64,000 nt of DNA from NCBI RefSeq assembly GCF_002140715.2, contig NZ_NGLE02000001.1, positions 1,421,001 through 1,485,000 on the forward strand. The letters run 5' to 3'. This DNA is from Enterococcus sp. 4G2_DIV0659. GTDB taxonomy: Bacteria; Bacillota; Bacilli; Lactobacillales; Enterococcaceae. Below are positions 44,656 to 54,227 of the stretch, piece by piece. The notes below the pieces were generated by a model. The model saw only the letters and a list, made by a program, of their open reading frames with translations, did no database searches and was not told the DNA's origin. The first letter of the stretch is position 1. Each line of letters opens with the position of its first letter. The position numbers were made by a program, and so were the translations under genes.

Positions 44656-47223
44656 TTAGATTCTTTTTTGTAATTCATGCAGTTTATTTAAGGCATCCAT
44701 TGGTGTCATTTCCAATAAATTTATCTTCTTCAAGGTATCAATCACACCTAACTCATCAGTCGATACTTCTTTAAATAAGGATAATTGCTCTGTATCTTCC
44801 TTAATTTCGTCTGTATATTCCACCGTTTTAAGCGGTTGGTCTTCTGACTCTAAGGCAGAAAGGATTGTTGCTGCACGTTCTAACAATGCACTTGGTAAGC
44901 CTGCGATTTTCGCAACATGGATACCGTAACTTTTATCTGCTGGCCCATCCATCATTTTATGCAAGAAAACGACCTCGCCATTTTTTTCGACAGCACCGAC
45001 GTGGATATTTTTTAAACCAGTCAATGTTTCATCTAACACGGTTAACTCATGGTAATGAGTAGAGAACAAGGTCTTTGCTTTAACCTCTCGATGAATATAT
45101 TCAATAATCGCTTGTGCTAAGGCCATTCCATCATAGGTTGCCGTTCCCCGACCTAATTCGTCGAATAAAATCAAACTATTCGGTGTGGCATGACGCAAAG
45201 CTTGGTTTGCTTCCATCATCTCCACCATAAAGGTACTTTGCCCGGCAATCAAATCATCCGAGGCACCGATTCTCGTGAAAATCTGGTCGAATATCGGCAA
45301 TTCAGCCGACTCCGCTGGAACAAAACAGCCGATTTGCGCCATTACCACTGTAAGGGCTAATTGACGCATGTACGTGCTTTTACCTGACATATTCGGTCCT
45401 GTAATCAATAAAATGATATTTTCTTTGCTCATGTGAACACTGTTTGGAATATATTCTTGATGCCCTAAGACTTTCTCCACCACAGGATGACGTCCTTCAA
45501 CGATATGCAGTTCTTTACTGTTACTTTTCAGTACTGGACGAACGTATTGGTATCGTTCACTCACCGTAGCAAATGCTTGCAAGACATCGACTGCACTAAT
45601 TGTTTTCGCTAACTTTTGAAGACGTTCGATATTGGCTTTGACTTGTTCACGAACCTCTAAGAATAGTTGATATTCTAAGTCAACGGATTTTTCCTCAGCT
45701 TCTAAAATCAATGTTTCCATCTCTTTCAGTTCTGGAGTGATGAAACGTTCTGCATTCGCTAGGGTCTGCTTGCGTTCATATTTGCCTTCTGCTAGATTAG
45801 CTAAATTAGATTTAGTTACTTCAATATAGTAGCCAAATACGCGATTAAAACCGACTTTCAGTGTTTTGATGCCTGTTTCTTGGCGTTCTTTTGCTTCTAG
45901 CTCAGCCAACCATTGCTTACCATGGCGCATAGCATCACGGTATTCATCCAATTTTTCATTATAATTGTCTTTAATGATGTTCCCTTCGGTGATTGCAAGT
46001 GGTGCCTCTTCATTGATTGCTTGGTTGATCAATTCAACGATATCTTCTGCTGGGTTTAAATCTAGTAACAGGTCGTTCCACTCGCCTTGATTGATTCCCA
46101 TGATTAACTCACGAATCAGAGGAACTTGTTCTAGCGATGTTTTCAGTTGAATCAAGTCACGTCCATTTACATTCCCAAATGCAACTCGACCTGCTAACCG
46201 TTCTAAATCATATACTTTCGTCAATGTTGATTGTAGATCAACGCGTTCAAAATAAGCATTTAATAATGATTGAACCATGTCTTGTCGTGTTTGAATTTGT
46301 TTTTCTTGAATAAGAGGACGATCTAACCATTGTTTTAATAAACGGCCGCCCATTGCAGTTTTGGTCTCATCCAGCAACCATAATAAGGTTCCTTTTTTCA
46401 AACCAGTTCGAATGGATTGGGTCAATTCTAGGTTGAATTTGGAATAATGATCCATTTTCAAGAAATGGTCTGGTTGATATTCCACAGCTTTTTGAATATG
46501 GGCGAGGCTTCGTTTTTGTGTAGTCGTTAAATAGGTCAATAATTTTCCAGTAACGTCCACTTCTAATGGCTGTGTCAATTCACTGGTTAAAAAACTAAAC
46601 TCCGCATTTTCTTCCGCTTGGTCTTGCTCAGAAAAAATAATATTCAAACGATCTTTTAATGTTTGCTGCAGTGACTCAGAGATAGAACTCCCTAATACGA
46701 TTTCTTTGGTTTGAAGAGCAGATGCTTCATTGATTACGCCATCTTCATCATGTAAAACCGCCGTTTTCAATTCTCCTGTACTCAAGTCCACATAAGCTAA
46801 ACCAAACGTACCATTTTCTTCCACGATAGCAGTTAAATAGTTGTTATCTTTTGCATCTAAGCCTTTACTAGTCATTACGGTTCCAGGAGTAATCAGTTGG
46901 ACAACTTCTCGTTTCACCATGCCTTTAGTCGTTTTAGGATCTTCCACTTGTTCGCAAATCGCCACTTTATAGCCTTTTTCGATTAATGTATCAATGTAGC
47001 CTTGTGCTGCATGATGTGGAATCCCGCACATTGGAATTGGATCATCAGCATTTCGATTGCGACTAGTCAATGTCAGCTCCAACAATTGCGAGGCGTTGAC
47101 TGCGTCTTCGTAGAACATTTCATAGAAATCTCCTAATCTATAAAATAAAAATGCATCCTGATATTGGTCTTTGATTGCTAAATATTGTTCCATCATAGGT
47201 GTGTTTTTGGTTTTTTGTGGCAT
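44656..47223 (-). CDS. mutS: DNA mismatch repair protein MutS
   Basis: 855 residues. The mismatch-reading Phe-x-Glu is in GDFYEMF (31-37); the clamp and core domains follow. The ATPase has Walker [26 protein letters not shown], Walker [18 protein letters not shown] and STHYHEL. It recognises mismatches and recruits MutL. The ricA stop lies 2 bp before its start, so translation is probably coupled. Confidence 0.98.
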   Translation of the reverse strand: MPQKTKNTPMMEQYLAIKDQYQDAFLFYRLGDFYEMFYEDAVNASQLLELTLTSRNRNADDPIPMCGIPHHAAQGYIDTLIEKGYKVAICEQVEDPKTTKGMVKREVVQLITPGTVMTSKGLDAKDNNYLTAIVEENGTFGLAYVDLSTGELKTAVLHDEDGVINEASALQTKEIVLGSSISESLQQTLKDRLNIIFSEQDQAEENAEFSFLTSELTQPLEVDVTGKLLTYLTTTQKRSLAHIQKAVEYQPDHFLKMDHYSKFNLELTQSIRTGLKKGTLLWLLDETKTAMGGRLLKQWLDRPLIQEKQIQTRQDMVQSLLNAYFERVDLQSTLTKVYDLERLAGRVAFGNVNGRDLIQLKTSLEQVPLIRELIMGINQGEWNDLLLDLNPAEDIVELINQAINEEAPLAITEGNIIKDNYNEKLDEYRDAMRHGKQWLAELEAKERQETGIKTLKVGFNRVFGYYIEVTKSNLANLAEGKYERKQTLANAERFITPELKEMETLILEAEEKSVDLEYQLFLEVREQVKANIERLQKLAKTISAVDVLQAFATVSERYQYVRPVLKSNSKELHIVEGRHPVVEKVLGHQEYIPNSVHMSKENIILLITGPNMSGKSTYMRQLALTVVMAQIGCFVPAESAELPIFDQIFTRIGASDDLIAGQSTFMVEMMEANQALRHATPNSLILFDELGRGTATYDGMALAQAIIEYIHREVKAKTLFSTHYHELTVLDETLTGLKNIHVGAVEKNGEVVFLHKMMDGPADKSYGIHVAKIAGLPSALLERAATILSALESEDQPLKTVEYTDEIKEDTEQLSLFKEVSTDELGVIDTLKKINLLEMTPMDALNKLHELQKRI

Positions 47224-47225
47224 TA

Positions 47226-47594
47226 TTACCCTTCCTTCTCTAATTCTTCATTAATTCTGTATTGGATCATGTCGGTGACGTGTTGTAAAAGGTCATTGGC
47301 TTCTATCAATTGCTCCCTGTATGCTACAACTAAAGGATGTTCATCAAATTCTTTCGTCAGTTCATCCGCGCGCTGGATAGCAGCTTTTTCAGCTTCTGGT
47401 TTATCATAATGAGCAAATTGAACAGCATCTTTTTGAGCAGCTTTGATTTGTTCGACTAGCTCGGTGAGTTTCTCATTATTTTGAACTTTTTTTTCTAATT
47501 CTTTGTAGCGCTTGATCAAATCATCTTCACCGATTAAGGCTAATAATTTCGTTAATTCTTCGTTGATTCTTTTATCTGTAATGGATGGCTCCAT
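47226..47594 (-). CDS. ricA: YlbF/YmcA-family regulator (RicA)
   Basis: 122 residues, all-helical and charged, with the DUF964/YlbF pattern ([47 protein letters not shown]). In Bacillus ymcA (ricA) lies near mutS and forms a complex with YlbF and YaaT that adjusts RNase Y activity. The position immediately upstream of mutS supports ricA over ylbF. rny itself is 13 kb away in this window. Confidence 0.82.
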   Translation of the reverse strand: MEPSITDKRINEELTKLLALIGEDDLIKRYKELEKKVQNNEKLTELVEQIKAAQKDAVQFAHYDKPEAEKAAIQRADELTKEFDEHPLVVAYREQLIEANDLLQHVTDMIQYRINEELEKEG

Positions 47595-47749
47595 AATTTC
47601 ACACCTTTATTCTGGGTAAGATTTTGTTGTAAGACAAGTCTACTTATTTTAACATAAATCGAGTAGATTCAACAGTTTGTGGGAAAGAAAACAGGCGGTT
47701 TTAATTTTTTTTATTGTTTATTAACTGATTCGTTTATTCAGCAGCAATT

Positions 47750-47790
47750 AAAAAGCGAAGCTTCCCTATGTTCAGGTTGCTTCGCTTTTT
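47750..47790 (-). terminator. Terminator of the second WxL locus
   Basis: Perfect 12-bp arms aaaaagcgaagc (47750-47761) and gcttcgcttttt (47779-47790); usable in both directions. Confidence 0.85.
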
Positions 47791-47803
47791 CTCATGTCGC
47801 TAA

Positions 47804-48859
47804 TCAATTATTTTTCTTTAACTCTTCTACTTGTTCTTCCAGTGCTTTGATTTTTTGTTGTCTTTTTCTGTATACAATCACTAAAATAATCAAAAGCAAT
47901 AGGATCAGTAATAGGATTATATAAAGCCAGTAGTTATTCTTCTCTTTGTGAATATAGGCTTTATCGTTTAGTTTTTTTGCCTCTTCACCTTTGATTTCAA
48001 ATTCTTTTTCAAAATCCCAAGTTTTTCCTTTTGATTCTGCATGGATGGTCAATAGATATTTTCCTGGTTTAAATTCTGTTTCTTGTAGACTAATCGGGTA
48101 ATTAAATAGTGAATTTGGCGCCATTTGCTGCTCATTTTTTTTGGTTTCGTAGAGAATTTTGTCCTTATTTTTCTGTTTGATTGTTGCGTGTAGATTCAAT
48201 CGATTCAAATACGCTGATTCTGGGTTAGCTAAGTTTGCAAATACTACATTTCTATTATTAACTTGTCCTAAGCTAACTGTTGATAATTCTAAATCTGGAT
48301 CAACAGGTTTATTTCCGTGAAGAACTAATGCAATCACATAGCCAAATTGATTGTTAATTGCTACATCTGCTGTGGATTTTTCCGTTTTTTCATTCTCTTC
48401 ACTGGTAAAAATTATCCCGCCAGATAAAACCCCTGAAAAATCTTTTTCGGGCATCTTTATCTCATACACCACCTCTTTTGATTCGTGAGGAGCTAATGTG
48501 ATTTCAGGTGTGTTGGTTTTTACTAATTTACTCATATCATAGGGTAAGTTGATGGATTTATTTTGCTCACTTTTGATATATTCAATAACCCCATTTGTAT
48601 TGGTAGTAGCTGTTTTCACTTGGGTATTTACGATCCGCTCTTGATCAGACTGATTCGTTACTCGAACGTTTACAGTGTGGCTTTCTTTTGGTTCGAGTCG
48701 TAAATCAAAGTATGTTTTTGTCGTATCAACTTGTTTTGTTGAAGGAATTGCTTTTACTTCGTAACCAGCATCTTGCGCCCAAACATTCTGTGTTCCTACC
48801 TGACAACCAAATACAAAGCCGATCAGCGGCAACAAAAGTTTAAGTGTTCGTTTTAACAT
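47804..48859 (-). CDS. WxL-interacting protein (DUF916 + DUF3324), second locus
   Basis: 351 residues from the ATG at 48859 (GGAGG upstream); an in-frame ATG at 48922 lies in the preceding hairpin and is rejected. Signal peptide ends near QNVWAQD. DUF916 (YFDLRLEPKESHTVNVRV), then DUF3324 (NEQQMAPNSLFNYPI, FKPGKYLLTIHAE), a C-terminal TM helix of repeated Leu/Ile and a basic, coiled tail (RKRQQKIKALEEQVEELKK). It anchors WxL proteins to the envelope. It closes the four-gene locus. Confidence 0.88.
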   Translation of the reverse strand: MLKRTLKLLLPLIGFVFGCQVGTQNVWAQDAGYEVKAIPSTKQVDTTKTYFDLRLEPKESHTVNVRVTNQSDQERIVNTQVKTATTNTNGVIEYIKSEQNKSINLPYDMSKLVKTNTPEITLAPHESKEVVYEIKMPEKDFSGVLSGGIIFTSEENEKTEKSTADVAINNQFGYVIALVLHGNKPVDPDLELSTVSLGQVNNRNVVFANLANPESAYLNRLNLHATIKQKNKDKILYETKKNEQQMAPNSLFNYPISLQETEFKPGKYLLTIHAESKGKTWDFEKEFEIKGEEAKKLNDKAYIHKEKNNYWLYIILLLILLLLIILVIVYRKRQQKIKALEEQVEELKKNN

Positions 48860-48905
48860 GTATATTCCTCCATTTTTTTCTTTTCTATGTACGTTTATAA
48901 CACAA

Positions 48906-48943
48906 AGTTGAGACAAAAGCATGTATCTGCTTTCGTCTCAACT
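48906..48943 (-). terminator. Intercistronic hairpin between WxL and WxL-interacting genes, second locus
   Basis: 16-nt arms agttgagacaaaagca (48906-48921) and tgctttcgtctcaact (48928-48943), one mismatch. A weak T run on the minus strand suggests partial termination. It occupies the same place as the hairpin at 19236-19265. Confidence 0.55.
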
Positions 48944-48960
48944 GTTCTTGTAAAATGATG

Positions 48961-49542
48961 TTAATTATTTTCTGGTTGGTCAACCAATGTCCATGTTAAT
49001 GTTGTTTCGTATTGTTTTGCTACTTTGACGGTTTCTCCTGGTACTTCTAAAATAGCCGCATCCTTACCAAAGCTTTCAATTGTCACACCATTCCCAAGTC
49101 CAGCGGTAGCTTCTAAAATTGTTGCACTTGAACCATTTGTGTTTAACACTACATCTGTTTTAGCAGTAGCTGAACCGGTTGATTTATCTGATACAGTCGG
49201 TGTTTTCAACGTAATTTGAGCGTTTGTTAATTCTTTTTCTCCTGCTTTAAGTTGTCCGCCTTCAGCAACTTGAACAGTCCAACCAGCTTCTGTTCCGCGA
49301 ATATCTTGAACGGTTGTAGCTGTCTCTGCTTTATTTTTATATACTTCATCTTTCGCTGAAATAGGATTAGAGCCAAAATCAAAGTCAGCAACATTTAATA
49401 ACGTTAATGCTCCTTCTGTTGGTGCAGTAAATCCGATATCACTTGTTGATTTTTGATTGACCTCTTCTGCATTTACTACGATACTTCCGCTAAAAATCAT
49501 TGATACTAATGTAAGTCCTACTAAAATTTTGTTTGCTTTCAT
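48961..49542 (-). CDS. WxL-domain surface protein, second locus
   Basis: 193 residues, GAGGAGAGAA upstream, signal peptide ending near VVNAEEV. It has both WxL motifs: GWTVQVAEG (with Val in place of Leu) and TTLTWTLVDQPENN at the C-terminus. It is a small wall-associated protein that fits with the large WxL and LPXTG proteins encoded just upstream. Start and previous stop abut exactly. Confidence 0.87.
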   Translation of the reverse strand: MKANKILVGLTLVSMIFSGSIVVNAEEVNQKSTSDIGFTAPTEGALTLLNVADFDFGSNPISAKDEVYKNKAETATTVQDIRGTEAGWTVQVAEGGQLKAGEKELTNAQITLKTPTVSDKSTGSATAKTDVVLNTNGSSATILEATAGLGNGVTIESFGKDAAILEVPGETVKVAKQYETTLTWTLVDQPENN

Positions 49543-49818
49543 TTAAATTCTCTCCTCATTCTTGAAATTTCTATATGATATCATTCCTGCTATAACGAAC
49601 AGAATGGATATTCCACTTATCAGTAATTCTTTGTTTCGTCCTGTTTCACCAGTTTTTGGTAATCCTTTGCTTGGGCGCTGCTCTTTTTTATCCACTTCAT
49701 AAAATCCCACTGTTGCTTTGGCTTTTTCTTCTGCATGGCTTTCTTTCATTTCCGTTAGATATAAAAAGTAACAACACAACAAGAATACTTGAACCCATTT
49801 CATTTTTTTATTTTTCAT
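49543..49818 (-). CDS. Small LPXTG sortase-anchored protein, second locus
   Basis: 91 residues from the ATG at 49818 (AAAGGT 8 nt upstream); a longer frame to 49893 overlaps the large WxL gene. Signal peptide (about 1-28) ends near ESHAEE; the sorting signal is LPKTGE, with hydrophobic helix and basic tail. It is the counterpart of the FPSTG protein of the first locus. Confidence 0.87.
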   Translation of the reverse strand: MKNKKMKWVQVFLLCCYFLYLTEMKESHAEEKAKATVGFYEVDKKEQRPSKGLPKTGETGRNKELLISGISILFVIAGMISYRNFKNEERI

Positions 49819-49831
49819 CGTCGAGTACCTT

Positions 49832-52237
49832 TCAGTCGTTGGAGACAACATCATACAATTCCCAACGAATCTCTCCAGAGTATTGATCAGCAAGTGCCTC
49901 TCCTGATTTCACACTTACCTTTAATCCATCATCAGATGTTGACCATTGTTGGCTTACGTTGTAGTCATCATGAGTTGTGGTGGTTGCTGATTGAATAATC
50001 GTTGAGGAACCTGTCTGTAACACAATGGGTGTGCCTTCTTTCATATAAAACAATGCTTCTGGTAGTACGTGCTGTGTCTTATTTCCCGTTAACGGCTTAT
50101 TCAACGTTGCTCTCAATTGCCAATTTGACCCTAACATTCTTGTATCCTTTACGACAATATCTTTGTCTTTGGATTCAACGTTATATTCTTCGTCCTTTGC
50201 AGATAACGCATGTGTACCAAAACTAATTTGTGTAGGTACATCGGAAAACGTTAGATGCCCTTGATAATGATATGTTACGGTTTGTTCTTCATTTGAAAAA
50301 ATACCCGTTTCATTTTCAGGAAGGGCTATCAATGTGTACCCAGGAACATCTTTTGCTTTCGCTTGATAGGGCATATTGATTTTTCCTTCCAACATTTCTG
50401 TCGGCGCTATCTCTTGGCCATCTTCATTTAAATAGTTTACGATAACAGATTTCGCTTGAATAAAATCGACGGTTAGTAAAGCTTCATTACTCGCTTTATT
50501 TTCATCATTTTCAGTAACAATAGCAGTATTAGGAATCCTTAGTTGGTTCTCTTTTGAACCTGTAAGTTCTTCTTGACTCACATTTAAACTGCCAATCAGA
50601 TCAACTGTGTATGTTTGCCCATAAAAAGATTCATCTGCTAAACTTTCTGCTTTGGCTTCAATCGTCAATTCATTTTCGCCACTTTCATTGACGGTAAAAC
50701 GATTTGAAGCATCTGCGCCTGACTCATTTTTGATACGCACATCTTCTGCAGCAATCGCTAATGAGTTTGCTAACTGATCAGTAATTTTCAATGTTTGAAT
50801 TGGAAATCGTTGTGAATAAGCGGGAACTTTTTGAGAAATACTATACAATTGTCTTTTTTCAGATCCATTATAGCTAAAATGTTCACCAACTTTAACGGGG
50901 GCTTCAAGTTCTTCTCCGCCAATAATATCCCCTAGACCTGGAAAATCATCATAATCAAACATTACTGTACTTTCTTCTACACTAATCGGCATATTCGTAT
51001 AAATATCTTGCCCTGAAACGATACTTCCTAATACACGACCTTGAGTATCATCTAACCTTACAGAAGCTCTTGGCGCCATAACTGTTCCGATAAATAATGA
51101 CGCATTACTTCTAAATTGAATTTCTTGATCTTCGTCATTAAAGTTATGAACCAAATGTGATGCAATTTTATATGTTTTATCCTTTAATTCATCTGATATT
51201 GTGTGACTATCGGATTTGATTAATGGTATGGCGTTTTTGGCATACTTCCCTTCAAAAAAAATCCCCTCGTTCCCTTCGAATTTGTATTCTTCATTTCCAG
51301 GCAAACTAGGATAAGCTGTCGCATGAAAAAATGTACTACCACTGAAATTAAAAGAAGGAAAATGTTTATAATTAATGAACAAATACGGCGGCAACATCGT
51401 ATCCGGATCATAGTTGGTATAATTGATTGAGATGTCTTGCGCGTTTTTAAAATGATCAATGCGACCATCTATATCAACAATCGCAACTGCTTGATTCGTC
51501 ACGCCCTTTTTCAAAGCTACATTGATTTGAATGGATGATTGTCCACCCCAATCATTAGGGTTTACAACTTTCTTCTCTGTATTTACTTCTGCAGATTGAA
51601 CGGCGGAATTATATATCACGGCTTGATCTGTATCAATCAATCCTGCGTAGTAGTCACTAACAGACCGTATATTATCCGTCACTTGTGAAAAATTTGAAAT
51701 TCCATTATCTACAAATGTTGGGAACGTGGTAAGCGAATCGTTGTAGAGTCTTTTATTGAAATTTTCCTGCAATCCTGGATAATATTGTAACGCTGTCTTT
51801 AGTTGTTGGTCGGTTGGCGGATTACTTATATAGTAATGTAGTGTCTCGCCATTAATGTATTTAAAACTTGTCGCGTTTGCATACCACTGAATGATGTCGT
51901 TACCAGTAATTGTCTCAGAAACAACAGCTGGATCAATTTGATCTAAGTCCCACTGACGCAAGGAATTTTGATAATTTTGAAATCCGCCTTTTGATAATCC
52001 TGACGAACCATTCGATGTGACATTTTTTGCAAGAAACTGACCTACAAGTTGTTTTTCCTGCAACTGATCGGTATTAAAATAAAGTGTTCCTCCCGCGGTT
52101 AAATTCGTTTTTGTTGAAACACCTAGCGGATATCCAGTAGGAGGAGAAACCGTGTCCGCAAAAGCAGTATCTGTTGAACCAATAGTATGTAAAAGACAGA
52201 AAAACAAAACGAATAAACTAAACATATATTTTTTCAT
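49832..52237 (-). CDS. Large WxL protein with choice-of-anchor-A-like and isopeptide-type domains
   Basis: 801 residues, AGGAGA upstream, signal peptide ending near DTAFADT. Residues about 30-430 look like a choice-of-anchor-A-type adhesin module (LFIGTVMAPRASVRLDD, GRVLGSIVSGQDIYTN). About 430-600 resemble a fimbrial isopeptide-forming D2 domain; next is a MucBP-like repeat (KSVIVNYLNEDGQEIAP, VPGYTLIALPENETG). The C-terminal WxL domain has NWQLRATL and GEIRWELYDV. It is the lead gene of the second WxL locus and probably its adhesin. Confidence 0.84.
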   Translation of the reverse strand: MKKYMFSLFVLFFCLLHTIGSTDTAFADTVSPPTGYPLGVSTKTNLTAGGTLYFNTDQLQEKQLVGQFLAKNVTSNGSSGLSKGGFQNYQNSLRQWDLDQIDPAVVSETITGNDIIQWYANATSFKYINGETLHYYISNPPTDQQLKTALQYYPGLQENFNKRLYNDSLTTFPTFVDNGISNFSQVTDNIRSVSDYYAGLIDTDQAVIYNSAVQSAEVNTEKKVVNPNDWGGQSSIQINVALKKGVTNQAVAIVDIDGRIDHFKNAQDISINYTNYDPDTMLPPYLFINYKHFPSFNFSGSTFFHATAYPSLPGNEEYKFEGNEGIFFEGKYAKNAIPLIKSDSHTISDELKDKTYKIASHLVHNFNDEDQEIQFRSNASLFIGTVMAPRASVRLDDTQGRVLGSIVSGQDIYTNMPISVEESTVMFDYDDFPGLGDIIGGEELEAPVKVGEHFSYNGSEKRQLYSISQKVPAYSQRFPIQTLKITDQLANSLAIAAEDVRIKNESGADASNRFTVNESGENELTIEAKAESLADESFYGQTYTVDLIGSLNVSQEELTGSKENQLRIPNTAIVTENDENKASNEALLTVDFIQAKSVIVNYLNEDGQEIAPTEMLEGKINMPYQAKAKDVPGYTLIALPENETGIFSNEEQTVTYHYQGHLTFSDVPTQISFGTHALSAKDEEYNVESKDKDIVVKDTRMLGSNWQLRATLNKPLTGNKTQHVLPEALFYMKEGTPIVLQTGSSTIIQSATTTTHDDYNVSQQWSTSDDGLKVSVKSGEALADQYSGEIRWELYDVVSND

Positions 52238-52328
52238 CGCTTCTCCTATCCGCTTATTTCATATGTGACCTGTTGATATAAGCAACTTTTTTATCACACT
52301 GAAATAATACAATTTTTTTCAGAAAAAA

Positions 52329-52358
52329 ATTATATATTTCTGAAACAATCTGTTTCAA
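52329..52358 (-). promoter_or_regulatory. Promoter of the second WxL locus
   Basis: Minus strand: TTGAAA (52353-52358), an 18-nt spacer, TATAAT (52329-52334), about 90 nt before the 801-residue WxL gene. Confidence 0.55.
52341..52357. promoter_or_regulatory. Operator-like palindrome in the second WxL promoter
   Basis: Perfect 7-bp inverted repeat tgaaaca-atc-tgtttca spanning the -35 box and part of the spacer, a good position for a repressor or activator. Confidence 0.4.
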
Positions 52359-52413
52359 AAGTTAAAAAACAACAGTTCTTTATCTCGAAAACTTACTATT
52401 TATAAGCAAAATA

Positions 52414-52451
52414 AGGCTGAAACAAAACATGCATTTGTTTTGCTTCAGCCT
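52414..52451 (-). terminator. Terminator of the third Mga-like gene
   Basis: 16-nt arms aggctgaaacaaaaca (52414-52429) and tgttttgcttcagcct (52436-52451), one mismatch; a short T-rich stretch follows on the minus strand. It separates the Mga-like gene from the WxL promoter. Confidence 0.6.
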
Positions 52452-52535
52452 TTCAAAAAAAGATTTTTTTTATAAAAAACAGTTAAAATCGTTTTTTTAA
52501 TATCTAGAATTCTGCTTTTTTTACTTTTTATAGAG

Positions 52536-54035
52536 CTAAAAAATCGTTTTATAAAAAATTTGATTGATGACATCAATCATCTTCCCCCATTGCTCCGGGT
52601 TCAATTGTTCATCAAAATAAAAGTGTTTCGTATGTGGATCTACTGCTTCATACGAATCTGAAATAACCAAATCTGCCGATAATACATCATTGGTGAAAAT
52701 AATTCGGTCTGGATTATAAACATCTAGAATAACTTTCTTGATCCCGTCTGCCAAAATCAGATTGTTATTAAAAATTACACAAATTGACATATTACCTGCT
52801 TTTTTGCTTAAATAAATGCCGGAATAAATGGTCAGCGTGAGAATGGATTTTACACCTTTTAAAGATTTCTTATTTATCTTTGTATAGAATTCCTGTTTTT
52901 GAATGATTTCTGCGATGTCTTGGAAGATCGCTACATTTGCTTCATCGTAGTCAATCATGGAGTGAAAGGAGAGTCCATTTTTATAATAACCAGAAATATC
53001 TATATTAATGTGCTTAATATAAATCAACAAGATGAGCAAATAAAAATAAAAGTTTATATATCCATCCGCTGTATAGTCTAGCTTAAATTTTTCCTGAACT
53101 TCTTTCATCAATTTCGTTGTATATTCCGCGATTTGTAATGATGACTTCTGATAATTTTGAACAATTTTTCTCTTTGTTTCCTGCGAATCTAAATTATAGA
53201 TCAAACCTCGTGTTGCATATAACAGCAATGCTCTTTCTCTGCGGTATAATTCGTTAGGAAGAAATTTTTTTAATAACGGTAACAACTCCAAGTCTTTAGT
53301 GTCAAAATAAGCAATATCAGCCATGAACTCATCAGAAATATCTATATAGTTTTTCTGCCAAAGTACTCGTTTAAATGTAATCAATTGTATAAAGCGCAAT
53401 TTCGCTCGTTGAGACTCTGACAAGGAGGCTGTGTGATCAAAATATTCTTCCATCGCCTTAATATCCCACCATGTATCAGGATAATTTTTATTGCCATATT
53501 CTGTTGATTTAAAGACTGACCAATAAGAATAAAAAGAAAATAATCGAATCCCAATTTCATCCCCTGTAATAGGACTGGCTAGTTGATCAAATGAAATCTT
53601 GCCGCCAAAAGGAGTTAACATTTGTTTTAACATCCGTAATTGTTTATACACTGACGAACTACTCATATGCAAATCAAGAGCCATCGCTTCAATTGACGTA
53701 TAATGATTCTTTAACAACTCATCTAGAATAAAAAAAATCCCGCTTTCTTCAACATAAAACAAGTGAAGATAATCAACCAAATAGCCCACACTATACGATT
53801 CATTCGTTTGAATTTGATAGGTTCCGGTCTGACTATCTTGGATTAAATGAACTTTCTCATCGAATGTTTCTTCTATCTCTTGTGATAAATCATGGATATA
53901 TCTACTAAGTGTACTTTTAGTCAGATCGTGCTTGCGCATCAATTCATTAAAACTTAATCCATTCTTTGAGAAAACAACCGATTTAAATAACTCGAACTTC
54001 ATGCGTTCTTTTTTCCCCATAAAAGAATTTCGCAT
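52536..54035 (-). CDS. Mga-family regulator of the second WxL locus
   Basis: 499 residues, GGAGGCGTCT before the ATG. HTH elements (NGLSFNELMRKHDLTKSTLSRYI; SIEAMALDLHMSSSSVYKQL), a central FSFYSYWSVF segment like that of the first Mga-like protein (FFLFFSYWSI), and the C-terminal EIIB-like part (LVISDSYEAVD). Lengths and end motifs show it is closer to the protein at 24.8-26.3 kb than to that at 26.3-27.9 kb. It lies just upstream of the 801-residue WxL gene, the probable target. Confidence 0.82.
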   Translation of the reverse strand: MRNSFMGKKERMKFELFKSVVFSKNGLSFNELMRKHDLTKSTLSRYIHDLSQEIEETFDEKVHLIQDSQTGTYQIQTNESYSVGYLVDYLHLFYVEESGIFFILDELLKNHYTSIEAMALDLHMSSSSVYKQLRMLKQMLTPFGGKISFDQLASPITGDEIGIRLFSFYSYWSVFKSTEYGNKNYPDTWWDIKAMEEYFDHTASLSESQRAKLRFIQLITFKRVLWQKNYIDISDEFMADIAYFDTKDLELLPLLKKFLPNELYRRERALLLYATRGLIYNLDSQETKRKIVQNYQKSSLQIAEYTTKLMKEVQEKFKLDYTADGYINFYFYLLILLIYIKHINIDISGYYKNGLSFHSMIDYDEANVAIFQDIAEIIQKQEFYTKINKKSLKGVKSILTLTIYSGIYLSKKAGNMSICVIFNNNLILADGIKKVILDVYNPDRIIFTNDVLSADLVISDSYEAVDPHTKHFYFDEQLNPEQWGKMIDVINQIFYKTIF

Positions 54036-54140
54036 AGACGCCTCCTTCTTTCTCTATTGCCTCGACTTCAACTGTTGGTCTTATTATAGACTATTTTACT
54101 TTTCTCTTGTTCCTAGAAGCTCAACGTATTTACAAAGAAA

Positions 54141-54200
54141 AAAGAAACCAAAAGCAAACAACTCCTTTTACGCCTTGGAGCAAGATGCTTTTGTTTCTTT
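54141..54200 (-). terminator. Terminator of ymdB
   Basis: Long imperfect stem aaagaaac...aaaagca / tgctttt...gtttcttt, followed by a T run on the minus strand. Confidence 0.75.
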
Positions 54201-54227
54201 TTTTATTTGTCTTAACATTTAAATGTT

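Noticed and set aside
48860..48922. N-terminal extension of the second WxL-interacting protein
   Set aside because: It starts within the intercistronic hairpin, and the ATG at 48859 has GGAGG and begins a normal signal peptide.
49819..49893. N-terminal extension of the small LPXTG protein into the 801-residue WxL gene
   Set aside because: The internal ATG at 49818 has a binding site and starts the signal peptide; the extension is not signal-like.
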